Shown here: piece by piece, positions 1 through 11,379 of the stretch | Layout: the number at the start of each line of letters is the position of its first letter | How positions within the stretch are numbered: position 1 is the stretch's first letter | DNA from: Sipunculus nudus | Taxonomy: Eukaryota; Annelida; Sipuncula; Golfingiida; Sipunculidae | Direction of reading: 5' to 3' | Assembly (NCBI GenBank): GCA_026874595.1 | Contig: CM049316.1 | Coordinates: 31,543,339 to 31,607,338 of the forward strand | Length of the DNA: 64,000 bases | Program-made: the position numbers and the translations under genes | The notes under the pieces: model-generated | What the model was told of the DNA's origin: nothing | Seen by the model: only the letters and a program-made list of their open reading frames with translations | Database searches by the model: none

Positions 1-1995
1 AAAGTCATTTATTGGTTTCTTGGACCCATTTTCCAATTTTAACACAATTTACCTACAGTGTTTTACCATTGCTGACATTATTAGACCCCCATAAAGTCCA
101 AAAATACATTATTTCTTCAGAAAATGGTGCCAAAAAGCAATTATGAAGGCATAATCCCTTTGCTTACCCTTTGCTTATGCTTTGCTTATTCTTTGCTTAC
201 GGCAAAATCACAGCGGAAATGGAGCATTTTCCTAAAAATAAACAATGATATGACAGATAGGGAGACAGACGGGTTCCTGGCTACACAGCAGTCCCGGTTA
301 GTGAACATTAATGTCAAAAGTAAGGGCAATATCCTTCAATCAAAACCACAAATGTATAATTCTGCTTCTTTAAAAAAGTCATTAATTGATTCCTGGGACC
401 CATTTTCTAATTTTAACAGAATTTAAATACAGTGTTTCACCATTTCTGACATTATTAGACCCCCGCGAAGTCTAAAAATACATTATTTCTTCAGAAAATG
501 GTGCCAAAAAGCAATTATGAACGCATATTCCCTTTGCTTACCCTTTGCTTATGCTTTGCTTATTCTTTGCTTACGGCAAAATCACAACGGAAATGGAGCA
601 TTTTCCTAAAAATAAACACTGATATGACCCATAGGGAGATAGACGGGGACTCTGACTGGACAGCATTCCCGGTTAGTGAACATTAATATCAAAAGTAATG
701 GCAATATCGTTCAATCAAAACCAGAAATGTATAATACTGCTTCTTGAAAAAAAATCATTCATTTATTTCTGGGACCCATTTTCTAATTTTCACAGAATTT
801 ACCTACAGTGTTTCACCATTTCTGACGTTATTAGAGCCCCGCTAAGTCTAAAAATACATTGTCTTCAGAAAATGGTGCCAAAAAGCAATTATGAAGGCAT
901 AATCCCTTTGCTTACACTTTGCTTATGCTTTGCTTATTCTTTGCTTACGGCAAAATCACAACGGAAATGGAGCATTTTCCTAAAAATAAACACTGATATG
1001 ACCCATAGGGAGATTGACGGGTCCTCTGGCTGCACAGCGTTCTCGGTTTTGTGAACATTAAAATCAAAAGTAAGGGCAATATCGTTCAATCAAAACCAGA
1101 AATGTATATTTCAGCTATTTTTATAAAAGTCATTTATTGATTCGTGGGACCTATTTTCTAATTTTAAAAGAATTTACCTACAGTGTTTCACCATTTCTGA
1201 CTTTATTAGAGCCCCGCGAAGTCTAAAAATACATTATTGTCTTCAGAAAATGGTGCCAAAAAGCAATAATGAAGGCATAATCCCTTTGCTTAGACTTTGC
1301 TTATGCTTTGCTTATTCTTTGCTTACGGCAAAATCGCAACGGAAATGGAGCATTTTCCTAAAAATAAACACTGATATGACCCATAGGGAGATAGACGGGT
1401 ACTCTGACTGCACAGCAGTCCGGTTAGTGAACATTAATATCAATCCCTTTGCTTACCATTTGCTGATGCTGTGCTTATTCTTTGCTTATGGCAAAATCAC
1501 AACAGAAATGCAGCATTTTCCTAAAAATACACACTAATATGACCCATAGGGAGACAGACGGGTCCCCTGGCTACACAGCAGTCCGGGTTGGTGAACATTA
1601 ATATAAAAAATAAGGGAGATATCGTTCAATCAAACCGCAAATGTATATTTCAGCTATTTTTATAAAAGTCATTTATTGATTTCTTGGACCCATTTTTCAA
1701 TTTTAACACAATTTACCTACAGTGTTTTACTATTTCTGACATTATTAGACCCCCGCGAAGTCTAAAAATACATTATTGTCTTCAGAAAATGGTGCCAAAA
1801 AGCAATTATGAAGGCATATTCCCTTTGCTTACCCTTTGCTTATGCTTTGCTTATTCTTTGCTTACGGCAAAATCACAACGGAAATGGAGCATTTTCCTAA
1901 AAATAAACACTGATATGACCCATAGGGAGACAGACGGGTTCCCTGGCTACACAGCAGTCCCCGTAAAGTCCAAAAATACATTATTTCTTCAGAAA
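1..1995 (+). repeat. Higher-order block B, copy 1 (left end outside the window)
   Basis: Markers are at 124, 498, 872, 1250 and 1789, with a 164-bp deleted unit at 1441-1604. The 1789 monomer lacks its tail: it jumps at 1958-1963 (TCCCCG) into the spacer end of the next unit, so the next marker is only 207 bp on. The set 124-1996 spans 1872 bp. Bases 1 to about 1940 match 9011-10950 at a constant shift of 9010 bp, with differences such as GGCATAATC versus GGCAAAATC near 9161. Confidence 0.85.
1441..1604 (+). repeat. Deleted monomer 's', 164 bp (block B, copy 1)
   Basis: The unit lies between two ATTAATAT tails only 164 bp apart. It passes from TTAATATCA straight into ATCCCTTTGCTTA, lacking about 212 bp of spacer and marker, including TATAAAAG and ATGGTGCCA. 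The body is CN-like in ACACTAATATG but keeps GCATTTTCC, and the tail has the private GTCCGGGTTGGTGAAC. The join shares two or three bases with both parents, as expected for microhomology deletion. Confidence 0.85.
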
Positions 1996-2997
1996 ATGGT
2001 GCCAAAAAGCAATTATGAAGGCATAATCCCTTTGCTTACCCTTTGCTTATGCTTTGCTTATTCTTTGCTTACGGCAAAATCACAACGGAAATGGAGCATT
2101 TTCCTAAAAATAAACACTGCTATGACCCATAGGGAGATAGACGGGGACTCTGACTGCACAGCATTCCCGGTTAGTGAACATTAATATCAAAAGTAAGGGC
2201 AATATCGTTCAATCAAAACCAGAAATGTATATTTCAGCTATTTTTATAAAAGTCATTTATTGATTCCTGGGACCTATTTTCTAATTTTAAAAGAATTTAC
2301 CTACAGTGTTTCACCATTTCTGACGTTATTAGAGCCCCGCAAAGTCTAAAAATACATTATTGTCTTCAGAAAATGGTGCCAAAAAGCAATTATGAAGGCA
2401 TAATCCCTTTGCTTAGACTTTGCTTATGCTTTGCTTATTCTTTGCTTACGGCAAAATCACAACAGAAATGCAGCATTTTCCTAAAAATACACACTGATAA
2501 GACCCATAGGGAGACAGACGGGTTCCCTGGCTACACAGCAGTCCCGGTTAGTGAACATTAATATAAAAAATAAGGGCAATATCGTTCAATCAAAACCGCA
2601 AGTGTATATTTCAGCTATTTTTATAAAAGTCATTTATTGGTTTCTTGGACCCATTTTCCAAATTTAACACAATTTACCTACAGTGTTTTACCATTTCTGA
2701 CATTATTAGACCCCCGTAAAGTCCAAAAATACATTATTTCTTCAGAAAATGGTGCCAAAAAGCAATTATGAAGGCATAATCCCTTTGCTTACCCTTTGCT
2801 TATGCTTTGCTTATTCTTTGCTTATGGCAAAATCACAAGAGAAATGCAGCAATTCCCTAAAAATACACACTAATATGACACATAGGGAGACAGACGGGTC
2901 CCCTGGCTACACAGCAGTCCCGGTTAGTGAACATTAATATCAAAAATAAGGACAATATCGTTCAATCAAAACCGCAAATGTATATTTCAGCTATTTT

Positions 2998-3005
2998 TAT
3001 AAAAG
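2998..3005 (+). promoter_or_regulatory. TATA-box-like TATAAAAG in the spacer (example)
   Basis: The octamer TATAAAAG lies 127 bp before the marker ATG at 3125 and recurs at this place in most monomers. In a second spacer class it is replaced by ACTTTAAAAAAG (for example near 6000, 7503, 8255, 19510 and 26647), so only part of the array has it. The octamer fits the canonical eukaryotic TATA consensus, but no initiator or transcript evidence is available and the surroundings are AT-rich, so chance is plausible. Confidence 0.3.
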
Positions 3006-3159
3006 TCATTTATTGATTTCTTGGACCCATTTTTCAATTTTAACACAATTTACCTATAGTTTTTTACCATTTCTGACATTATTAGACCCCCGCGAAGTCT
3101 AAAAATACATTATTTCTTCAGAAAATGGTGCCAAAAAGCAATTATGAAGGCATAATCCC

Positions 3160-3200
3160 TTTGCTTACACTTTGCTTATGCTTTGCTTATTCTTTGCTTA
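3160..3200 (+). repeat. Four 11-bp-phased TTTGCTTA elements inside each monomer (example)
   Basis: TTTGCTTA starts at 3160 as TTTGCTTACAC, then at 3171, 3182 and 3193, exactly 11 bp apart; the three bases after each core vary. In this monomer the first core follows directly on ATCCC. The same 4 x 11 arrangement occurs in nearly every full monomer, starting 35 bp after the marker ATG. Spacing near one helical turn would place the four cores on one DNA face, which suggests, but does not show, a cooperative protein-binding site. It may equally be a fixed microsatellite-like slippage product. Confidence 0.8.
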
Positions 3201-3237
3201 CGGCAAAATCACAACGGAAATGGAGCATTTTCCTAAA

Positions 3238-3243
3238 AATAAA
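3238..3243 (+). promoter_or_regulatory. Poly(A)-signal-like AATAAA in W-class bodies (example)
   Basis: AATAAA lies 113 bp after the marker ATG in W-class monomers, within CCTAAAAATAAACACTG. C and CN classes have AATACA at the same place. With the upstream TATAAAAG it would frame a stretch of about 240 bp. Function is unproven; AATAAA is common by chance in AT-rich DNA. Confidence 0.25.
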
Positions 3244-3500
3244 CACTGATATGACCCATAGGGAGATAGACGGGTCCTCTGGCTGCACAGCGTTCCTGGT
3301 TAGTGAACATTAATATCAAAAGTAAGGGCAATATCGTTCAATTAAAACCATGAATGTATATTTCAGCTATTTTTATAAAAGTCATTTATTGATTTCTTGG
3401 ACCCATTTTTTAATTTTAACACAATTTTCCTATAGTTTTTTACCATTTCTGACATTATTAGACCCCCGCGAAGTCTAAAAATACATTATTTCTTCAGAAA

Positions 3501-3689
3501 ATGGTGCCAAAAAGCAATTATGAAGGCATAATCCCTTTGCTTACCCTTTGCTTATGCTTTGCTTATTCTTTGCTTACGGCAAAATCACAACAGAAATGGA
3601 GCATTTTCCTAAAAATAAACACTGATATGACCCATAGGGAGATAGACGGGGACTCTGACTGCACAGCAGTCCCGGTTAGTGAACATTAA
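3501..3689 (+). other. Recurrent 62-codon open frame of the monomer (example; probably not a gene)
   Basis: The frame runs from the marker ATG to the TAA in GAACATTAA. It starts MVPKSNYEGI, passes through a hydrophobic stretch (LLTLCLCFAYSLL) encoded by the 11-bp TTTGCTTA elements, and ends VPVSEH. Similar frames are open in most monomers. Differences between copies often change amino acids (T/R/M, R/Q/E, W/C, IF/NS, N/H, D/N, I/T). Many copies are broken: AAG replaces ATG, one A is lost after GGTGCC, TCGTAACGG gives an in-frame stop, or small indels shift the frame. This fits neutral decay of a shared ancestor. A short secreted or membrane peptide is not excluded but nothing supports it. Confidence 0.3.
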
Positions 3690-4443
3690 TATCAAAAGTA
3701 AGGGCAATATCGTTCAATCAAAACCAGATATGTATATTTCAGCTATTTTTATAAAAGTCATTTATTGATTTCTTGGACCCATTTTTCAATTTTAACACAA
3801 TTTACCTATAGTTTTTTACCATTTCTGACATTATTAGACCCCCGCGAAGTCTAAAAATACATTATTTCTTCAGAAAATGGTGCCAAAAGCAATTATGAAG
3901 GCATAATCCCTTTGCTTACCCTTTGCTTATGCTTTGCTTATTCTTTGCTTACGGCAAAATCTCAACAGAAATGCAGCATTTTCCTAAAAATACACACTGA
4001 TATGACCCATAGGGAGACAGACGTGTCCCCTGGCTACACAGCAGTCCCGGTTAGTGAACATTAATATAAAAAATAAGGGCAATATCGTTCAATCAAAACC
4101 GCAAATGTATTTTTCAGATATTTTTATAAAAGTTATTTATTGATTTCTTGGACCCATTTTTCAATTTTAACACAATTTATGTACAGTCTTTTACCATTTC
4201 TGACATTATTACACCCCCGAAAAGTCCAAAAAAACATTATTTCTTCAGAAAATGGTGCCAAAAAGCAATTATGAAAGCATAATCCCTTTGCTTACCCTTT
4301 GCTTTTGCTTTGCTTATTCTTTGATTACAGCAAAATCGTAACGGAAATGGAGCATTTTCCTAAAAATAAACACTGATATGACCCATAGGGAGATAGACGG
4401 GTACTCTGACTGCACAGCAGTCCCGGTTAGTGAACATTAATAT

Positions 4444-4607
4444 CAATCCCTTTGCTTACCATTTGCTTATGCTGTGCTTATTCTTTGCTTATGGCAAAAT
4501 CACAACAGAAATGCAGCATTTTCCTAAAAATACACACTAATATGACCCATAGGGAGACAGACGGGTCCCCTGGCTACACAGCAGTCCGGGTTGGTGAACA
4601 TTAATAT
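4444..4607 (+). repeat. Deleted monomer 's' in cassette C copy 1
   Basis: Same join as 1441-1604 (TTAATATCA to ATCCCTTTG). Here the second element reads TTTGCTTATGC where block B copies read TTTGCTGATGC, which separates the C and B lineages of this unit. Confidence 0.85.
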
Positions 4608-5375
4608 CAAAATTAAGGGCAATATCGTTCAATCAAAACCGCAAATGTATATTTCAGCTATTTTTATAAAAGTCATTTATTGATTTCTTGGACCCATTTT
4701 TCAATTTTAACACAATTTACCTACAGTGTTTTACTATTTCTGACATTATTAGACCCCCGCGAAGTCTAAAAATACATTATTGTCTTCAGAAAAAGGTGCC
4801 AAAAGCAATTATGAAGGCATAATCCCTTTGCTTACACTTTGCTTATGCTTTGCTTATTCTTTGCATACGGCAAAATCACAACAGAAATGCAGCATTTTCC
4901 TAAAAATACACACTGATATGACCCATAGGGAGACAGACGGGTTCCCTGGCTACACAGCAGTCCCCGTAAAGTCCAAAAATACATTATTTCTTCAGAAAAT
5001 GGTGCCAAAAAGCAATTATGAAGGCATAATCCCTTTGCTTACCCTTTGCTTATGCTTTGCTTATTCTTTGCTTACGGCAAAATCACAACGGAAATGGAGC
5101 ATTTTCCTAAAAATAAACACTGCTATGACCCATAGGGAGATAGACGGTGACTCTGACTGCACAGCATTTCCGATTAGTGAACATTAATATCAAAAGTAAG
5201 GGCAATATCGTTCAATCAAAACCAGAAATGTATATTTCAGCTATTTTTATAAAAGTCATTTATTGATTCCTGGGACCTATTTTCTAATTTTAAAAGAATT
5301 TACCTACAGTGTTCCACCATTTCTGACGTTATAAGAGCCCCGCAAAGTCTAAAAATACATTATTGTCTTCAGAAA

Positions 5376-8300
5376 ATGGTGCCAAAAAGCAATTATGAAG
5401 GCATAATCCCTTTGCTTAGACTTTGCTTATGCTTTGCTTATTCTTTGCTTACGGCAAAATCACAACAGAAATGCAGCATTTTCCTAAAAATACACACTGA
5501 TATGACCCATAGGGAGACAGACGGGTTCCCTGGCTACACAGCAGTCCCGGTTAGTGAACATTAATATAAAAAATAAGGGCAATATCGTTCAATCAAAACC
5601 GCAAGTGTATATTTCAGCTATTTTTATAAAAGTCATTTATTGATTCCTGGGACCTATTTTCTAATTTTAACACAATTTACCTATATTTTTTTACCATTTC
5701 TGACATTATTACACCCCCGCGAAGTCTAAAAATACATTATTTCTTCAATAAATGGTGCCAAAAAGCAATTATGAAGGCATAATCCCTTTGCTTACCCTTT
5801 GCTTATGCTTTGCTTATTCTTTGCTTACGGCAAAATCACAACGGAAATGGAGCATTTTCCTAAAAATAAACACTGATATGACCCATAGGGAGATAGACGG
5901 GTCCCCTGGCTACACAGCAGTCCGGGTTGGTGAACATTAATATCAAAAGTAAGGGCAATATCGTTCAATCAAAACCAGAAATGTATAATTCTGCTACTTT
6001 AAAAAAGTCATTTATTGATTCCTGGAACTTATTTTCTAATTTTAACACAATTTACCTATAGTTTTTTACCATTTCTGACATTATTAGACCCCCGTGAAGT
6101 CTAAAAATACATTATTTCTTCAGAAAATGATGCCAAAAAGCAATTATGAAGGCATAATCCCTTTGCTTACACTTTGCTTATGCTTTGCTTATTCTTTGCT
6201 TACGGCAAAATCACAACGGAAATGGAGCATTTTCCTAAAAATAAACACTGATATGACCCATAGGGAGATAGACGGGTCCTCTGGCTGCACAGCGTTCCCG
6301 GTTAGTGAACATTAATATCAAAAGTAAGGGCAATATCGTTCAATCAAAACCAGAAATGTATATTTCAGCTATTTTTATAAAAGTCATTTATTGATTTCTT
6401 GGACCCATTTTTCAATTTTAACACAATTTACCTATATTTTTTTACCATTTCTGACATTATTAGACCACCGCGAAGTCTAAAAATACATTATTTCTTCAGA
6501 AAATGGTGCCAAAAAGCAATTATGAAGGCATAATCGCTTTGCATACCCTTTGCTTATGCTTTGCTTATTCTTTGCTTATGGCAAAATCACAAGAGAAATG
6601 CAGCAATTCCCTAAAAATACACACTAATATGACACATAGGGAGACAGACGGGTCCCCTGGCTACACAGCAGTCCCGGTTAGTGAACATTAATATCAAAAA
6701 TAAGGACAATATCGTTCAATCAAAACCGCAAATGTATATTTCAGCTATTTTTATAAAAGTCATTTATTGATTTTTTGGACCCATTTTTCAATTTTAACAC
6801 AATTTACCTATAGTTTTTTACCATTTCTGACATTATTAGACCCCCGCGAAGTCTAAAAATACATTATTTCTTCAGAAAATGGTGCCAAAAAGCAATTATG
6901 AAGGCATAATCCCTTTGGTTACACTTTGCTTATGCTTTGCTTATTCTTTGCTTACGGCAAAATCACAACGGAAATGGAGCATTTTCCTTAAAAAATAAAC
7001 ACTGATATGACCCATAGGGAGATAGACGGGTCCTCTGGCTGCACAGCGTTCCTGGTTAGTGAACATTAATATCAAAAGTAAGGGCAATATCGTTCAATTA
7101 AAACCAGAAATGTATATTTCAGCAATTTTTATAAAAGTCATTTATTGATTTCTTGGACCCATTTTTCAATTTTAACACAATTTTCCTATAGTTTTTTACC
7201 ATTTCTGACATTATTAGACCCCCGCGAAGTCTAAAAATACATTATTTCTTCAGAAAATGGTGCCAAAAAGCAATTATGAAGGCATAATCCCTTTGCTTAC
7301 CCTTTGCTTATGCTTTGCTTATTCTTTGCTTACGGCAAAATCACAACAGAAATGGAGCATTTTCCTAAAAATAAACACTGATATGACCCATAGGGAGATA
7401 GACGGGGACTCTGACTGCACAGCAGTCCCGGTTAGTGAACAGTAATATCAAAAGTAAGGGCAATATCGTTCAATCAAAACCAGAAATCTATAATTCTTCT
7501 ACTTTAAAAAAGTCATTTATTGATTCCTGGGACCTATTTTCTAATTTTAACACAATTTACCTATAGTTTTTTACCATTTCTGACATTATTAGACCCCAGC
7601 GAAGTCTAAAAATACATTATTTCTTCAGAAAATGGTGCCAAAAAGCAATTATGAAGGCATAATCCCTTTGCTTACACTTTGCTTATGCTTTGCTTATTCT
7701 TTGCTTACGGCAAAATCACAACGGAAATGGAGCATTTTCCTAAAAATAAACACTGATATGACCCATAGGGAGATAGACGGGTCCTCTGGCTGCACAGCGT
7801 TCCTGGTTAGTGAACATTAATATCAAAAGTAAGGGCAATATCGTTCAATCAAAACCAGAAATGTATATTTCAGCTATTTTTATAAAAGTCATTTATTGAT
7901 TTCTTGGACCCATTTTTCAATTTTAACACAATTTACCTATAGTTTTTTACCATTTCTGACATTATTAGACCCCCGCGAAGTCTAAAAATAAATTATTTCT
8001 TCAGAAAATGGTGCCAAAAAGCAATTATGAAGGCATAATCCCTTTGCTTACCCTTTGCTTATGCTTTGCTTATTCTTTGCTTATGGCAAAATCACAACGG
8101 AAATGGAGCATTTTCCTAAAAATAAACACTGATATGACCCATAGGGAGATAGACGGGGACGCTGACTGCACAGCAGTCCCCGTTAGTGAACTTTAATATC
8201 AAAAGTAAGGGAAATATCGTTCAATCAAAACCAGAAATGTATAATTCTGCTACTTTAAAAAAGTCATTTATTGATTCCTGGGACCTATTTTCTAATTTTA

Positions 8301-8383
8301 AAAGAATTTACCTACAGTGTTTCACCATTTCTGACGTTATTAGAGCCCCGCAAAGTCTAAAAATACATTATTGTCTTCAGAAA
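5376..8383 (+). repeat. Eight full monomers (5376 to 8008)
   Basis: Markers at 5376, 5752, 6127 (ATGATGCCA), 6503, 6879, 7257, 7632 and 8008. The 5752 copy has a W body but the GTCCGGGTTGGTGAAC tail of s units, so it looks like an exchange product. The 6503 copy has a private ATCGCTTTGCATACC, shared only with 26027. The 6879 copy has an inserted A/T (TTCCTTAAAAAATAAAC) that breaks the frame. The 7257 copy ends GTGAACAGTAA, shared with 20393 and 40922. The spacers after 5752 and 7257 lack TATAAAAG. Confidence 0.83.
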
Positions 8384-11379
8384 ATGGTGCCAAAAAGCAA
8401 TTATGAAGGCATAATCCCTTTGCTTACACTTTGCCTATGCTTTGCTTATTCTTTGCTTACGGCAAAATCACAACGGAAATGGAGCATTTTCCTAAAAATA
8501 AACACTGATATGATCCATAGGGAAATAGACAGGTCCTCTGGCTGCAGAGCGTTCCCGGTTAGTGAACATTAATATCAAAAGTAAGGGCAATATCGTTCAA
8601 TCAAAACCAGAAATGTATATTTCAGCTATTTTTATAAAAGTTATTTGATTTCTTGCACCCATTTTTCAATTTTAACACAATTTACCTACAGTGTTTTACT
8701 ATTTCTGACATTATTACACCCCCGCGAAGTCTAAAAATACATTATTGTCTTCAGAAAATGGAGCCAAAAAGCAATTATGAAGGCATAATCCCTTTGCTTA
8801 CACTTTGCTTATGCTTTGCTTATTCTTTTCTTACGGCAAAATCACAACAGAAATGCAGCATTTTCCTAAAAATACACACTGATATGACCCATAGGGAGAC
8901 AGACGGTTTCCCTGGCTACCCAGCAGTCCCGGATAGTGAACATTAATATCAAAAATAAGGGCAATATCGTTCAATCAAAACCGCAAATGTATATTTCAGC
9001 TATTTTCATAAAAGTCATTTATTGGTTTCTTGGACCCATTTTCCAATTTTAACACAATTTACCTACAGTGTTTTACCATTGCTGACATTATTAGACCCCC
9101 ATAAAGTCCAAAAATACATTATTTCTTCAGAAAATGGTGCCAAAAAGCAATTATGAAGGCAAAATCCCTTTGCTTACCCTTTGCTTATGCTTTGCTTATT
9201 CTTTGCTTACGGCAAAATCACAGCGGAAATGGAGCATTTTCCTAAAAATAAACAATGATATGACAGATAGGGAGACAGACGGGTTCCTGGCTACACAGCA
9301 GTCCCGGTTAGTGAACATTAATGTCAAAAGTAAGGGCAATATCCTTCAATCAAAACCACAAATGTATAATTCTGCTTCTTTAAAAAAGTCATTAATTGAT
9401 TCCTGGGACCCATTTTCTAATTTTAACAGAATTTAAATACAGTGTTTCACCATTTCTGACATTATTAGACCCCCGCGAAGTCTAAAAATACATTATTTCT
9501 TCAGAAAATGGTGCCAAAAAGCAATTATGAACGCATATTCCCTTTGCTTACCCTTTGCTTATGCTTTGCTTATTCTTTGCTTACGGCAAAATCACAACGG
9601 AAATGGAGCATTTTCCTAAAAATAAACACTGATATGACCCATAGGGAGATAGACGGGGACTCTGACTGGACAGCATTCCCGGTTAGTGAACATTAATATC
9701 AAAAGTAATGGCAATATCGTTCAATCAAAACCAGAAATGTATAATACTGCTTCTTGAAAAAAAATCATTCATTTATTTCTGGGACCCATTTTCTAATTTT
9801 CACAGAATTTACCTACAGTGTTTCACCATTTCTGACGTTATTAGAGCCCCGCTAAGTCTAAAAATACATTGTCTTCAGAAAATGGTGCCAAAAAGCAATT
9901 ATGAAGGCATAATCCCTTTGCTTACACTTTGCTTATGCTTTGCTTATTCTTTGCTTACGGCAAAATCACAACGGAAATGGAGCATTTTCCTAAAAATAAA
10001 CACTGATATGACCCATAGGGAGATTGACGGGTCCTCTGGCTGCACAGCGTTCTCGGTTTTGTGAACATTAAAATCAAAAGTAAGGGCAATATCGTTCAAT
10101 CAAAACCAGAAATGTATATTTCAGCTATTTTTATAAAAGTCATTTATTGATTCGTGGGACCTATTTTCTAATTTTAAAAGAATTTACCTACAGTGTTTCA
10201 CCATTTCTGACTTTATTAGAGCCCCGCGAAGTCTAAAAATACATTATTGTCTTCAGAAAATGGTGCCAAAAAGCAATAATGAAGGCATAATCCCTTTGCT
10301 TAGACTTTGCTTATGCTTTGCTTATTCTTTGCTTACGGCAAAATCGCAACGGAAATGGAGCATTTTCCTAAAAATAAACACTGATATGACCCATAGGGAG
10401 ATAGACGGGTACTCTGACTGCACAGCAGTCCGGTTAGTGAACATTAATATCAATCCCTTTGCTTACCATTTGCTGATGCTGTGCTTATTCTTTGCTTATG
10501 GCAAAATCACAACAGAAATGCAGCATTTTCCTAAAAATACACACTAATATGACCCATAGGGAGACAGACGGGTCCCCTGGCTACACAGCAGTCCGGGTTG
10601 GTGAACATTAATATAAAAAATAAGGGAGATATCGTTCAATCAAACCGCAAATGTATATTTCAGCTATTTTTATAAAAGTCATTTATTGATTTCTTGGACC
10701 CATTTTTCAATTTTAACACAATTTACCTACAGTGTTTTACTATTTCTGACATTATTAGACCCCCGCGAAGTCTAAAAATACATTATTGTCTTCAGAAAAT
10801 GGTGCCAAAAAGCAATTATGAAGGCATATTCCCTTTGCTTACCCTTTGCTTATGCTTTGCTTATTCTTTGCTTACGGCAAAATCACAACGGAAATGGAGC
10901 ATTTTCCTAAAAATAAACACTGATATGACCCATAGGGAGATAGACGGGGACTCTGACTGCACAGCATTCCCGGTTAGTGTACATTAATATCAAAAGTAAG
11001 GGCAATATCGTTCAATCAAAACCAGAAATGTATAATTCTGCTTCTTGAAAAAAAATCATTTATTTATTTCTGGGACCCATTTTCTAATTTTCACAGAATT
11101 TACCTACAGTGTTTCACAATTTCTGACGTTATTAGAGCCCCGCTAAGTCTAAAAATACATTGTCTTCAGAAAAAGGTGCCAAAAAGCAATTATGAAGGCA
11201 TAATCCCTTTGCTTAGACTTTGCTTATGCTTTGCTTATTCTTTGCTTACGGCAAAATCACAACAGAAATGGAGCATTTTCCTAAAAATAAACACTGCTAT
11301 GACCCATAGGGAGACAGACGGGTTCCCTGGCTACACAGCAGTCCCCGTAAAGTCCAAAAATACATTATTTCTTCAGAAA
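8384..11379 (+). repeat. Higher-order block B, copy 2
   Basis: Markers at 8384, 8758 (ATGGAGCCA), 9134, 9508, 9882, 10260, then s, 10799 and 11173 (AAG). Compared with copy 1 there is one extra monomer of about 374 bp between 10799 and the truncated unit. In copy 1 the 1789 monomer itself is truncated. Truncation join TCCCCG at 11342-11347, next marker at 11380. The 9134-11380 set is 2246 bp, six monomer lengths. Confidence 0.85.
10451..10614 (+). repeat. Deleted monomer 's' in block B copy 2
   Basis: Matches 1441-1604 at the 9010-bp shift, including TTTGCTGATGCTGTGC and the missing C in CAGTCCGGTTAG just before it. Confidence 0.85.

Larger units (their letters stand above)
1996..3500 (+). 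repeat. Four full monomers (1996, 2373, 2749, 3125)
   Basis: Order: W body with ACACTGCTATG (1996), C body with CTTAGACTTTG and GATAAGACCC (2373), CN body with CACAAGAGAAATG (2749), then W body with GGTCCTCTGGCTGC (3125). The same order with the same private variants recurs at 11380, 11757, 12133 and 12509 (shift 9384 bp), and the 2373-2749 pair at 32949-33325. Confidence 0.85.
3125..3500 (+). repeat. Representative full-length monomer (W class, 376 bp)
   Basis: This copy shows the standard layout. From the marker ATG at 3125 come the 11-bp-phased TTTGCTTA cluster (3160-3200), the W-class body with GGAAATGGAGC and AATAAA (3238-3243), and a tail ending GTGAACATTAA near 3312. Then comes a spacer with TATAAAAG near 3374, the tract with GACATTATTAGACCCCCGCG, and TTTCTTCAGAAA just before the next marker at 3501. 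C-class monomers replace the body with AGAAATGCAGC and AATACA. CN-class monomers also carry GCAATTCCC and ACACTAATATG. Confidence 0.93.
3501..5375 (+). repeat. Cassette C, copy 1 (1875 bp)
   Basis: Five members in fixed order: a full monomer with CAACAGAAATGG (3501); a full monomer lacking one A after GGTGCC, with GACGTGTCC (3877); a monomer with GCTTTTGCTTTG and an in-frame TAA (4252); the 164-bp unit s (4444-4607); and a monomer with AAG for the marker ATG (4793), truncated at 4961-4966 so that the next marker comes 206 bp later (4999). Next full monomer at 5376. The deleted lengths (164 and 206) add up to about one monomer, so the cassette equals almost exactly five monomer lengths. Confidence 0.88.

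Noticed and set aside
3112-3123. TTTCTTCAGAAA dyad as a heat-shock element
   Set aside because: It is a near-palindrome, but the spacing does not fit alternating nGAAn units and there is only one site per monomer.
3261-3290. CENP-B box in the AGGGAGATAGACGGG region
   Set aside because: Only the right half (A..CGGG) agrees with the consensus; the TTCG half is absent, so CENP-B binding cannot be claimed.
3290-3315. tRNA- or Pol III-like A/B boxes around GGGTTCCCTGG and TGGCTACACAGC
   Set aside because: The matches are partial, in the wrong order and spacing, and no cloverleaf could be formed by eye.
4780-5187. 135-codon fused frames (also at 14164, 16788, 22423, 32353, 34980, 50039, 54657, 56906, 60826)
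   Set aside because: They need a TTG start because the marker ATG is AAG here, and they arise because the truncation join happens to keep frame (206-207 bp plus the lost A). Copies are duplicates of one cassette, not independent support.
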